From: Exiguobacterium antarcticum DSM 14480
GTDB taxonomy: Bacteria > Bacillota > Bacilli > Exiguobacteriales > Exiguobacteriaceae
Direction: 5' to 3'
NCBI RefSeq assembly: GCF_000685865.1
Contig: NZ_JMKS01000005.1
Coordinates: forward strand, 372,001 to 436,000
DNA length: 64,000 bases
Shown: positions 17,298 to 25,599 of the stretch, in pieces
Position numbering within the stretch: position 1 is the stretch's first letter
Layout: the number at the start of each line of letters is the position of its first letter
Notes under the pieces: model-generated
The model's input: only the letters and a program-made list of their open reading frames with translations
Told to the model about the DNA's origin: nothing
Databases searched by the model: none
Position numbers and translations under genes: made by a program

Positions 17298-18301
17298 TGC
17301 AGACAAAACAGATGATGCGACCGAAAGATGAAATTCGGGCCGCCTATTATGATCAACTCGGTGTCGCATTCGGCAAAAAAGTCCGTTCGCGGGTCCACTG
17401 GATCATTCGGGAAACAAAAGGCAATCAAATTCTCGATATCGGTTGTTCCGGTGGATTGGTCCCGATTCTGCTCGGACGTGAAGGGAAGCAAGTTGTCGGT
17501 ATCGATGTCTCGCCGGAAGCAATCGTGGAAGCGACGGCGGCATTAAGGGAAGAGGCACATTCCGTTCAAGAATTGATTCATTTGGAAGAGGCCAATCTGA
17601 TGACATTCCAAACGTCTCAACGATTCGATACGGTCTTGATGACCGAGGTTTTAGAACATATCGGGGAACCGGAACGGTTTGTGGAAAAAGCCTGTTCCTT
17701 CTTAAAACCCGGTGGTCGGCTTGTCGTGACGGTTCCGTTCGGCGTAAACGATTATGCCGATCATAAACGGACGTACTATTTACAGCATCTGTTGGAACAA
17801 TTAACACCGTACGGGACGATTGAACAATTGGAACGCATCGATAAATGGTTGGGTGTGACGTTGACGCTTCACCCGGAAAAACAATACTCGCGCACCGTCA
17901 CGGAACAAGAAGTCAGCTGGCTCGAAACAGCATTCGAAGCGGTCGAACGGTTACATCTCACGGAAATCGTCCGCTTGAAGCAACTCAATAAAAAATGGGA
18001 ACAGAAGCAACAAAAACAAGCGGAGATCGAGCTGGAACATACGGAGTTGATATCAGAGCGAGATCAACTCGCCCAACACATCATGGAGAAAGAAGAAGCG
18101 ATTGAGTTGTTGACACAACAGTATCAGTTGGTGCTCGCACGATACGAAGGGGCACTTGTGTCGAATCTGGATGTCTTGGAGGCGAATGCAGAATGGAAAT
18201 CAAAATACCGGTCACTCGCAAATTCAAAGCTCGGAAAAATCGTCATCCGTTACTGGAAATTCAGACGAAACGTAAAGAAACGACGGGGCCGGAGACGATG
18301 A
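17294..18301 (+). CDS. SAM-dependent methyltransferase with C-terminal coiled coil
   Basis: A 335-residue class I methyltransferase. Motif I is ILDIGCSGG at residues 46-54, followed by the acidic loop VGIDVSPEAI and the motif IV/post-I region VLMTEVLEHI, then LKPGGRLVVTVPFG. After about residue 220 the protein becomes a Gln/Glu/Lys-rich coiled coil, ending in a very basic tail (KFRRNVKKRRGRRR). Fused coiled coils are seen in chain-terminating methyltransferases of O-antigen systems such as WbdD, where they help measure chain length. It overlaps its neighbours by 4 bp on each side. A role in methylating the non-reducing end of the polymer is a hypothesis from this architecture. Confidence 0.85.
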   Translation: MMQTKQMMRPKDEIRAAYYDQLGVAFGKKVRSRVHWIIRETKGNQILDIGCSGGLVPILLGREGKQVVGIDVSPEAIVEATAALREEAHSVQELIHLEEANLMTFQTSQRFDTVLMTEVLEHIGEPERFVEKACSFLKPGGRLVVTVPFGVNDYADHKRTYYLQHLLEQLTPYGTIEQLERIDKWLGVTLTLHPEKQYSRTVTEQEVSWLETAFEAVERLHLTEIVRLKQLNKKWEQKQQKQAEIELEHTELISERDQLAQHIMEKEEAIELLTQQYQLVLARYEGALVSNLDVLEANAEWKSKYRSLANSKLGKIVIRYWKFRRNVKKRRGRRR

Positions 18302-19515
18302 ACGTCCTGATGATTTGTCAAAATTTTTATCCGGAAATCGGCAGTGCTGCGAACCGGATGAAAAATATCTTCAAACGGATGGAGCAACAAGGCAGTGAGG
18401 TCCATGTCTTGACGTCGGAACCGCTCTATCCGACGGCTGAATTGTATACAGATGCAATGTTCTGGGATGAGCCGAGCTTAGATGCTGCCAAAATCACGCG
18501 GATTCAGCCACGTGATCTTCGGGCGACGACGAATTTATGGCGCAGACTTCACTTATTCATTGAACAGTTCGTCTTAGCTGTGCAAGAGGTACGTCATGAT
18601 AAAAAACAATATGCCTACATTTATGCGACGACACCGTCGATCTTCATGGGACTGGTCGGAGTCGTCGCCAAACACCTTAAAAAAGCACCACTGATTCTGG
18701 ATGTTCGCGACCTATGGCCGGAATCACTGGTCGGTGTCGGGATCACGAAATCACGGTTGCTATTAGCACCGCTCTACTGGCTCGAAAAATGGATGTATCA
18801 TCAAGCGGATCAAATCGTCATCAACAGTGAAGGATTTCGGTCCTATATCGAAAGCAAAGGAATCGCCTCGGAGAAGATTCACTACATTCCAAATTCGATT
18901 GAAGAAAATGAATGGTTGATCAAACGGCGAAAAGTGTCGGAACAAGTCCGCGTCGTCTATACCGGCAACATCGGGCTGGCGCAGGATGTCTTTTTATTGC
19001 TCGATGTCGCAGAACAATTAAAAGAAGATGCCCAGATTGAATTCCATGTCGTCGGATACGGGTATCACAAGGAAAAATTTGAAGCACACGTCTTAGAGCG
19101 TGGACTGACGAATATTCATTTCATGAATGCGATGCCACGATGGGATGCGCTGAAACAACTCGCCAAAAGTGATATCGCCTTTGCGACGTTAGTCGAGAGT
19201 ACGGCGTTTGATACGGTAACGCCAGGTAAGATCATCGACTACATGGCGATGGGGTGTGCGGTTGTCGGAGCAGTCTCGGGACACGCTGCAAAAGTGATTG
19301 AGGACGCAGGTGCAGGGTTCGTCTCCCGCGAGCGCAGTCGCGAAAAAATCGTCGAGCATATTCGTTATCTGGCGGAACATCCGCAAGCACGCAGCGCGAT
19401 GGGGCAATCGGGTGTACGGTATGTCCAGGCTCATTTTGACTGGGAGCAAAATCAAGAGCGGTTGTTTGAGGCGATCCGCCAAACCGATCTTCAGATACTA
19501 GGGGTGAGCAAATGA
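18298..19515 (+). CDS. Glycosyltransferase family 4 (WbuB-like)
   Basis: A 405-residue GT-B fold glycosyltransferase of family 4. The N-terminus reads MNVLMICQNFYPEIGSAANR, typical of the WbuB-type acceptor domain. The donor domain has YTGNIGLAQD, HVVGYGYHKE, IHFMNAMPRWD and the motif TPGKIIDYMAMGCAVVGA. DVRDLWPESLVGVG is another family signature. The ATG at 18298 overlaps the methyltransferase stop codon (ATGA); the longer upstream frame only duplicates the end of that gene out of frame. It probably adds one sugar of the repeat unit; donor and acceptor are unknown. Confidence 0.88.
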   Translation: MNVLMICQNFYPEIGSAANRMKNIFKRMEQQGSEVHVLTSEPLYPTAELYTDAMFWDEPSLDAAKITRIQPRDLRATTNLWRRLHLFIEQFVLAVQEVRHDKKQYAYIYATTPSIFMGLVGVVAKHLKKAPLILDVRDLWPESLVGVGITKSRLLLAPLYWLEKWMYHQADQIVINSEGFRSYIESKGIASEKIHYIPNSIEENEWLIKRRKVSEQVRVVYTGNIGLAQDVFLLLDVAEQLKEDAQIEFHVVGYGYHKEKFEAHVLERGLTNIHFMNAMPRWDALKQLAKSDIAFATLVESTAFDTVTPGKIIDYMAMGCAVVGAVSGHAAKVIEDAGAGFVSRERSREKIVEHIRYLAEHPQARSAMGQSGVRYVQAHFDWEQNQERLFEAIRQTDLQILGVSK

Positions 19516-20750
19516 AACGAGTCGGTATGTTTGTCTGGAACACGTTTACGAATGACGCCCGTGTCTTACGGGAATGTACGGCGCTCGCTGAAGCTGATTA
19601 CCACGTTGATCTGTATTGTCTCAATGATGGAAGCTTACCTAAAATGGAACACCATCCGGCAGGGTTTCGCATCCTTCGCATCGACCGGACGCCACCACTT
19701 GAAACCATCCTGCGCCGGATCCGCAAGCGTAATCCAATTACGCTGATGGCCGGCGCAGGATTGCTGTTGTTATTTCCTTGGCTAATCCCGGTCTTATTGA
19801 TTCTGTATGTGTTGCAGAAAAGTCGATTTGTCCGCTACGCGCTTTACAACAGCTTCGGAATCGTCCGCATGACACGTGCGGCGCGCAAGCATTCGTATGA
19901 CATCATGCACGCAAATGATTTAAACACGTTACCACAGGCAATTTTTTCCGCAAAAGGAGCTAAAATCGTCTACGATTCGCATGAGGTCCAGACAGACCGG
20001 ACAGGTTATGGAAAAGGACAAGGTCTATTCGAGCGTCACTTGTTACGTTTCGTGGATCGAACGATTGTTGAGAATGAGACACGAGCCGATTATCACGCGT
20101 CACTGTATGGAGAACGGCCTGCCGTTCTCCATAATTACCCGTTCTATCAAGAATTTGTACCCAGCCCACGACCGTTACATCAAGAACTTGGTATTAGTGA
20201 GGACGAACCGATCCTGCTGTACCAAGGCGGTATCCAGGAAGGACGGGGGCTCGAACGACTGATTGAAGCGATGCCTTTTATCCGAAGCGGGACGTTACTG
20301 TTCATTGGTGACGGAAAAATCAAGACGCGGCTTCAAGAGTTAGCGGCGCAATCCCCGGAACGAGAGCGGATTCATTTTCTGAATAAAGTACCCCTCGATC
20401 AATTACCAACTTATACGGCAGCTGCGACAGTCGGTTTTCAAGTCTTACAAAACGTTTGTTTTAATCATTATTCCGCTTCTTCGAATAAGTTATTCGAATA
20501 CATGGCAGCACTCGTTCCGGTCGTTGCGGCAGATTTGCCGGAAATCCGTCGTGTCGTCGAGACGGAAGCCGTCGGGTTACTCGTTGACGTCGAATCTCCG
20601 GAAGCGATTGCTGTTGCCGTAAACCAAATCGTCGAGGAAGACGGCTTGCGTCAGGCGATGAAAGAACGGACAAAGCAGGCGCGCCGGAAATACAACTGGG
20701 ATAAAGAAAAAGGCCGGTTGTTGCATGTCTATCGTGAAATGATGAGGTGA
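19512..20750 (+). CDS. Glycosyltransferase family 4 with internal membrane segment
   Basis: A 412-residue GT-B glycosyltransferase. The start MKRVGMFVWNTFTNDARVLRE, then IMHANDLNTLPQA, KIVYDSHEVQTDR, LLYQGGIQEGRGLERLIEA, LFIGDG and KLFEYMAALVPVVAAD are characteristic of family 4. A hydrophobic stretch at about residues 76-98 (LMAGAGLLLLFPWLIPVLLI) suggests attachment to the cytoplasmic membrane, where lipid-linked polymers are built. The gene overlaps the preceding glycosyltransferase by 4 bp and is the last gene of this first operon block; about 300 bp separate it from wecC. Donor and linkage cannot be read. Confidence 0.88.
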   Translation: MKRVGMFVWNTFTNDARVLRECTALAEADYHVDLYCLNDGSLPKMEHHPAGFRILRIDRTPPLETILRRIRKRNPITLMAGAGLLLLFPWLIPVLLILYVLQKSRFVRYALYNSFGIVRMTRAARKHSYDIMHANDLNTLPQAIFSAKGAKIVYDSHEVQTDRTGYGKGQGLFERHLLRFVDRTIVENETRADYHASLYGERPAVLHNYPFYQEFVPSPRPLHQELGISEDEPILLYQGGIQEGRGLERLIEAMPFIRSGTLLFIGDGKIKTRLQELAAQSPERERIHFLNKVPLDQLPTYTAAATVGFQVLQNVCFNHYSASSNKLFEYMAALVPVVAADLPEIRRVVETEAVGLLVDVESPEAIAVAVNQIVEEDGLRQAMKERTKQARRKYNWDKEKGRLLHVYREMMR

Positions 20751-21052
20751 ATGAACGAGAAAGATGGCGGAAATCAATCAACATGCAGGCAAATCCACGA
20801 CAGGAAGCAACGAAATGGACCGGATTCGGTTGTTTGTTTGACGAATGAAAAGAATCTTCGTCGATTATTTACAAGCTTTACAAAAAGGATAGGAAACGTC
20901 TTGAATGTAAGGTCTGTGAAGAATGGTTTAAGAGATGGTTAGAACCATTGGAAACACAAGCAATTGTCGTTATGGTCTAGTTACAGCCACGACACAGCCG
21001 GCGTTTTGCCGGCGTGAAGGACTAACTCGTAACTAGATGGAGGAATGACAAA
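20751..21052 (+). promoter_or_regulatory. Leader region of the wecC operon with nested palindromes
   Basis: This 302-bp gap holds no convincing gene. Its right part contains CTAGTTAC (20977-20984) and the exact complement GTAACTAG (21029-21036). These enclose a GC-rich hairpin with GCCGGC arms (20997-21002 and 21008-21013), extended outward by CAC/GTG pairs. The outer 3' arm ends just before GGAGG (21039-21043) of wecC, so folding could expose or hide the ribosome binding site. No T tract follows, so it is not a standard terminator. Sigma-factor sites were not clear. Confidence 0.4.
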
Positions 21053-22345
21053 ATGAAACTTTGTACAATTGGACTCGGATATATTGGATTACCTTCTTCA
21101 GCCATGTTTGCAGATCACGGAACGGACGTCGTCGGGGTCGACATCGACCCACGCATCGTCAAGATGTTGAATGCGGGAGACATTCATATCGAAGAACCGG
21201 GACTCGAGGACGTCATCAAACGTGTCGTCGCAAACGGAAAGTTTCGGGCAACGTTGACACCGGAACCGGCAGATGTCTTTTTGATTGCTGTTCCGACACC
21301 GAATTTAAATGACACCTATAAATCATGTGACTTGAAGTATGTCCTTGCCGCTGTTCGGAACATGTTGCCGCACGTTCAAAAAGGGAATGTCCTCATCGTC
21401 GAATCAACGATCGCACCGCGGACGATGGATGATCATGTCCGTCCGTTGATTGAAGCAGCCGGCTTCGTCATCGGAAAAGACGTCTTTGTCGTTCATTGTC
21501 CGGAACGTGTGCTTCCGGGACAAATCCTACATGAGTTGATTCACAATAACCGGATTGTCGGTGGATTGACACCGGCGTGTGCGGATGCCGGTGCGGCCGT
21601 CTATGAAACGTTTGTCCAAGGTGAAATCGTCAAGACGGATGCGAAGACGGCAGAGATGTCGAAGTTGATGGAAAATACGTTCCGTGATGTCAACATCGCC
21701 TTAGCGAACGAATTGACGCAAGTCTGCCATAAGCTTGAGATCAATGTCCTGGATGTGATTGAGATGGCCAACATGCATCCACGTGTGAATTTACATCACC
21801 CGGGACCCGGTGTCGGTGGACACTGCCTGGCGGTTGACCCATACTTCATCGTCGCCAAAGCACCGTCCCTTGCGCGGATCATTCATACGGCACGGGAAAC
21901 GAACGTCAATATGCCGCACTTCGTCGCGGAACAGGCAGAACGCCTTGTTGCGTCGCACGTGCGACCAAAAATTGCCGTGTTCGGTGTCACATATAAAGGA
22001 AACGTCGATGACATGCGCGAAAGTCCGGCTGTTGATGTGATCGAACAATTGATTGACCGTGGACTCGATGTAGCAGTCTGTGACCCACACGTCGCACGTT
22101 CGATTTCGTCACGTTTTGAGCTCGTCGATGAAATCGAAGCAATCAAAGGGGCGGACCTTGCGCTTGTACTCGTCGATCATGACGAATTCAAACAGTTTGA
22201 TTCCCGACGTCTGGCGAATCAGATGCGGACACCGGTCTTATTTGATACAAAAGGTATCGTCCAGCCGCTTGAAGACATCACCGTATTGAACTTCGGCAAC
22301 TTGCATACGTATCAAACGACGGAAGTGGATGCGAAGGCGATATGA
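21053..22345 (+). CDS. wecC: UDP-N-acetyl-D-mannosamine dehydrogenase
   Basis: This enzyme oxidises UDP-ManNAc to UDP-ManNAcA with two NAD+. The 430-residue protein has the N-terminal Rossmann motif IGLGYIGLPSS and the family-specific segment HCPERVLPGQILHELIHNN, which marks WecC-type rather than UDP-glucose dehydrogenases. The catalytic Cys258 lies in GVGGHCLAVDPYF. The C-terminal UDP-binding domain has AVFGVTYKGNVDDMRESPA. GGAGGAATGAC precedes the ATG. Together with the 2-epimerase gene at 24008 it forms the UDP-GlcNAc to UDP-ManNAcA route. It overlaps the ABC permease gene by 4 bp, so precursor supply and export are made together. Confidence 0.92.
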   Translation: MKLCTIGLGYIGLPSSAMFADHGTDVVGVDIDPRIVKMLNAGDIHIEEPGLEDVIKRVVANGKFRATLTPEPADVFLIAVPTPNLNDTYKSCDLKYVLAAVRNMLPHVQKGNVLIVESTIAPRTMDDHVRPLIEAAGFVIGKDVFVVHCPERVLPGQILHELIHNNRIVGGLTPACADAGAAVYETFVQGEIVKTDAKTAEMSKLMENTFRDVNIALANELTQVCHKLEINVLDVIEMANMHPRVNLHHPGPGVGGHCLAVDPYFIVAKAPSLARIIHTARETNVNMPHFVAEQAERLVASHVRPKIAVFGVTYKGNVDDMRESPAVDVIEQLIDRGLDVAVCDPHVARSISSRFELVDEIEAIKGADLALVLVDHDEFKQFDSRRLANQMRTPVLFDTKGIVQPLEDITVLNFGNLHTYQTTEVDAKAI

Positions 22346-23142
22346 ACGGGGTTGGCACAATTGGGAAAGAGTTGAAAGATCATTTTTATCTGATCTTTCG
22401 TCTTTCGCTTTATGAAACGAAAAGTCAATACAGCATGCAATATCTCGGTTGGTTTTGGGAAATCATGACGCCGCTCCTGCAGATTGGTGTCTACTGGGTC
22501 GTGTTTGGCTTCGGGATCCGTGGAGGAAATCCGGTCGACGGGATTCCGTTCGTCTTTTGGTTGGTCAGTGGATTGATCGCCTGGTTCTTCATCGGCAGTA
22601 CGATTCCAAGCGGTTCACGATCGATTTACGGGCGGGTCGCCCTTGTTTCGAAAATGCATTTTCCCCTAAGTACGATACCGGCCTATGTCATCCTGGCACA
22701 ATTTTACCGTCACCTCGCGATGATTGTCCTGACGATCATTCTCGGCATGGCCTTTGGTTATTTTCCGGGGTGGCATACGTTGGAATTGTTGTATATCGTC
22801 CCGGCAGGCGTCATCTTCCTGTATGCGGTCTCACTGTTATTGTCGGCACTGGCGACGATGATTCGAGATGTCCAAAACATGGTGACGTCAGCTATCCGGA
22901 TGTTGATGTATTTGACACCGATCATGTGGATTCCACCGGACCACAGTTTATTCAAGACCTTGTTGATGATCAATCCGCTCGTTTATTTGATCGAAGGATA
23001 TCGTTCTGCTCTGATTGGAACGGGATATTTACTGGATCACGTCTGGTACGGTGTCTACTTCTGGACCATCACATCCGTTTTATTAATAGTAGGAGCAGCG
23101 GTCCATCTACGATTCCGGCGGTACTTCATTGATTATGTCTAG
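22342..23142 (+). CDS. tagG: Polysaccharide/teichoic-acid ABC exporter permease (TagG-like)
   Basis: A 266-residue ABC-2 type permease with six hydrophobic helices. It includes YSMQYLGWFWEIMTPLLQIGV near the N-terminus and LMYLTPIMWIP and INPLVYLIEGYR near the C-terminus, the usual TagG/RfbA pattern. It pairs with the ATPase gene 11 bp downstream. Such exporters move complete lipid-linked polymers from the inner to the outer face of the membrane, so the polymer is probably finished in the cytoplasm. The start overlaps the wecC stop by 4 bp. A long overlapping frame in another phase was rejected. Confidence 0.88.
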   Translation: MNGVGTIGKELKDHFYLIFRLSLYETKSQYSMQYLGWFWEIMTPLLQIGVYWVVFGFGIRGGNPVDGIPFVFWLVSGLIAWFFIGSTIPSGSRSIYGRVALVSKMHFPLSTIPAYVILAQFYRHLAMIVLTIILGMAFGYFPGWHTLELLYIVPAGVIFLYAVSLLLSALATMIRDVQNMVTSAIRMLMYLTPIMWIPPDHSLFKTLLMINPLVYLIEGYRSALIGTGYLLDHVWYGVYFWTITSVLLIVGAAVHLRFRRYFIDYV

Positions 23143-23153
23143 GAGGAAAAACC

Positions 23154-23984
23154 ATGAGTCACGTCGTATTCGAAAATGTTTCAAAACGCTATGTCTTGTA
23201 TGCCCGACCGATTGATAAATTAAAAGAAGTGTTGTTCGGTAAAGTCAGCGGCAAACCGTTTTATGCATTAAAAAACGTCTCGTTTTCCGTCGAACAGGGG
23301 GAAATCGTTGGTGTGGTCGGCATCAACGGGAGTGGGAAGTCGACCTTGTCGCATCTGCTCGCAAACGTCACACCACCGACATACGGGCGTGTGACGCTTG
23401 GCGGGAAGTCGGCGTTGATCGCGATTTCCAGTGGTCTCAACAATCAGTTGACCGGACGGGACAACATCGAACTCAAAGGGTTGATGATGGGACTGACGAA
23501 AAAACAAATTCAGGCCATCACACCGGACATTCTCGAATTCGCCGACATCGGCGACTTCATTGATCAGCCCGTCAAGACGTATTCGAGCGGGATGCGGGCA
23601 CGTCTTGGTTTTGCCATTTCCATCAATATCAATCCGGATATCCTCATCATCGATGAAGCCTTATCGGTCGGTGATCAGACATTTACGGAAAAATGTCTGG
23701 ATAAGATGCGAGAGTTTCGGGATCAGGGCAAAACAATCTTTTTTGTCAGTCATTCCTTAAATCAAGTCAAAAGTTTTTGTACGAAAATTCTTTGGCTCGA
23801 GTATGGAGAGGTCCGGATGTTCGGACCAACGGCAGAAACAATGGCGGAGTATAACAAATATTTATACTGGTACAAGCAACTGACAAAAAAACAAGCCACG
23901 CATTATGTCACGAAAAAAAGAACAGGGCGAAGTGATGAGATCGAGCGTTCGACACGCGGTGAAACGATCGAGTTGTCGTCATGA
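23154..23984 (+). CDS. tagH: Polysaccharide/teichoic-acid ABC exporter ATPase (TagH-like)
   Basis: A 276-residue ABC ATPase. Walker A is GINGSGKST, the signature is YSSGMRARLGF, Walker B is ILIIDEALSVGDQ and the switch His is in FFVSHSL. LIAISSGLNNQLTGRDNI is typical of the TagH/RfbB exporter branch. AGGAGG lies just upstream of the ATG. Unlike B. subtilis TagH (over 500 residues), it lacks a long C-terminal membrane and extracellular extension, and ends with a short charged tail of about 40 residues. It also lacks the carbohydrate-binding domain of WzmWzt systems such as O9a, so export may not require recognition of a chain-end cap. Confidence 0.9.
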   Translation: MSHVVFENVSKRYVLYARPIDKLKEVLFGKVSGKPFYALKNVSFSVEQGEIVGVVGINGSGKSTLSHLLANVTPPTYGRVTLGGKSALIAISSGLNNQLTGRDNIELKGLMMGLTKKQIQAITPDILEFADIGDFIDQPVKTYSSGMRARLGFAISININPDILIIDEALSVGDQTFTEKCLDKMREFRDQGKTIFFVSHSLNQVKSFCTKILWLEYGEVRMFGPTAETMAEYNKYLYWYKQLTKKQATHYVTKKRTGRSDEIERSTRGETIELSS

Positions 23985-24007
23985 ATAATAGATAGGGGAT
24001 GGAACGA

Positions 24008-25108
24008 ATGAAACGAGTCATGTTAGTGTTCGGAACGAGACCGGAAGCGATCAAGATGGCGCCTGTCGTCAAAGCGTTAGAAAAACGAGAAGGCGTCGAA
24101 CCGATTGTCGTCGTCACGGCACAACACCGGGAGATGCTCGACCAAGTCCTTGAATTGTTCCAAATCGTTCCAGACCATGATTTAGACTTGATGCGACCAC
24201 GTCAGACACTTGAAGAGATGACAGCACGGATTTTAAATGCGATGCGTCGTGTCTTAGAAAAAGAGCAACCGGATTTGGTGTTAGTCCATGGGGATACGAC
24301 AACGACATTCGCTGCTTCGCTGGCGGCCTTTTATCAGCAGATTCCAGTAGGTCATGTCGAAGCCGGATTGCGGACGTATCAGAAGTATGCACCGTTCCCG
24401 GAAGAGATGAATCGTCAACTGACAGGCGTGCTCGCTGATTTTCATTTTGCGCCGACCGAGCAAGCAGCGGAAAATCTGCGCCGTGAAAATAAACAAAGTC
24501 CGATCATCGTCACGGGAAATACCGTCATCGATGCGTTAAAAACGACGGTTTCTCAGGACTATACACATACTGTGTTGACTGATCTCGAAGCAAGTGGACG
24601 TAAGTTGATTTTGTTGACCGTCCATCGACGGGAAAATCATCTCCAGTTGTCGCGTATCTTTGATGCCATCGAACGATTGGCAGACAGCCATCCCGACATC
24701 GAAATCATCTATCCGGTCCATCCGAATCCAATCGTACTCGAGGCGGCGGAACAATTGAAACATCACCCGCGAATTCGGTTGATCGAACCGCTCGATGTCT
24801 TTGATTTTCATAACTTAGCAGCCCGTGCGACCTTGATTTTGACGGATTCTGGCGGGATTCAAGAAGAAGCGCCTTCGCTTGGCGTACCGGTACTTGTCTT
24901 ACGCGAGACGACGGAACGTCCGGAAGGTGTCGAAGCGGGAACGTTGAAACTCGTCGGGACGGATCCGGAACGCATTTATACAGCGGGACATCTGTTACTG
25001 ACGGATGAAGTCGCCTATGAAGCCATGGCGCAAGCGGCGAATCCATACGGAGACGGTCATGCGGCAGAGCGGATCGTTGATGCGATTTTGAGTGAGGTAC
25101 CGGTATGA
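24008..25108 (+). CDS. wecB: UDP-N-acetylglucosamine 2-epimerase (non-hydrolysing)
   Basis: WecB/MnaA interconverts UDP-GlcNAc and UDP-ManNAc. The 366-residue protein shows FGTRPEAIKMAPVVKAL, HGDTTTTFA, HVEAGLRT, FPEEMNRQL, the conserved TVHRRENH and the C-terminal ILTDSGGIQEEAPSLGVPV. The ATG at 24008 is preferred over one at 23999 because AGGGGATGG lies at suitable spacing. Its product feeds WecC encoded about 1.7 kb upstream. It overlaps the next, unknown gene by 4 bp. The reaction is certain by family; ManNAcA as the end product is inferred from the WecB plus WecC pair. Confidence 0.93.
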   Translation: MKRVMLVFGTRPEAIKMAPVVKALEKREGVEPIVVVTAQHREMLDQVLELFQIVPDHDLDLMRPRQTLEEMTARILNAMRRVLEKEQPDLVLVHGDTTTTFAASLAAFYQQIPVGHVEAGLRTYQKYAPFPEEMNRQLTGVLADFHFAPTEQAAENLRRENKQSPIIVTGNTVIDALKTTVSQDYTHTVLTDLEASGRKLILLTVHRRENHLQLSRIFDAIERLADSHPDIEIIYPVHPNPIVLEAAEQLKHHPRIRLIEPLDVFDFHNLAARATLILTDSGGIQEEAPSLGVPVLVLRETTERPEGVEAGTLKLVGTDPERIYTAGHLLLTDEVAYEAMAQAANPYGDGHAAERIVDAILSEVPV

Positions 25109-25599
25109 CTGCTCGCTCACTTGAACTGGCAAGCTATCAGTTCTTTCCGCAGGGGAATCGAGAAAAAATTCTACTAGAAGAAAATGCAGAGGGTGTCTGG
25201 TTCGATTTTCAACAGGCGGATCCGACGGATAAATTGTACATTCAACTGTTTGATCAAGGGTTTCAATATCCGCCGTCGAAGCTGTATCGCGCAGACGCAG
25301 CATTTGAGCAAGCGGATGTCATCACGATCACCTGTGAGCTCGAAGCAAATCAATCGTGCGACATCCAAATCTTCAAGATGCAGTACGGGCAAAAAAAACG
25401 GATGCACTCAGAAACCGAATGGCTGACTTTAGACGGTCCGACGACGTGTTCACTTCAACTGAAGCGAATCAAAGGAGCCGATTATTTCAAGATTGCCTTC
25501 AAATTTTTACTTGAAGGGGATATGCGGGTTCGGTTGACGGCACTACACGTCAACCGGCTTGTTCCGATCAAGCAGGAGGAATCCTATCATGTTATTTAG
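25105..25599 (+). CDS. Unknown protein of the glycopolymer cluster
   Basis: A 164-residue protein that I do not recognise. There is no signal peptide or membrane helix. The sequence alternates hydrophobic and polar residues as expected for a beta-sandwich (GVWFDFQQADPTDKLYIQLF, DVITITCELEANQSCDIQIF, CSLQLKRIKGADYFKIAFKF), which resembles some carbohydrate-binding folds. It overlaps wecB by 4 bp and the MBOAT gene by 11 bp, so it belongs to the same transcript and is likely to be needed for polymer assembly or modification. A non-catalytic sugar-binding role is a guess from predicted strand pattern only. Confidence 0.6.
   Translation: MTARSLELASYQFFPQGNREKILLEENAEGVWFDFQQADPTDKLYIQLFDQGFQYPPSKLYRADAAFEQADVITITCELEANQSCDIQIFKMQYGQKKRMHSETEWLTLDGPTTCSLQLKRIKGADYFKIAFKFLLEGDMRVRLTALHVNRLVPIKQEESYHVI

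Noticed and set aside
20751-20942. A 63-codon frame starting at the stop codon of the second family 4 glycosyltransferase.
   Set aside because: Composition is unlike a protein, it has no Shine-Dalgarno sequence of its own, and the region is better seen as the leader of wecC.
22449-23132. A 227-codon frame in another phase of the ABC permease gene.
   Set aside because: The permease frame has clear membrane helices and family motifs; the alternative is Arg/Asp/His-rich without any motif or start site.
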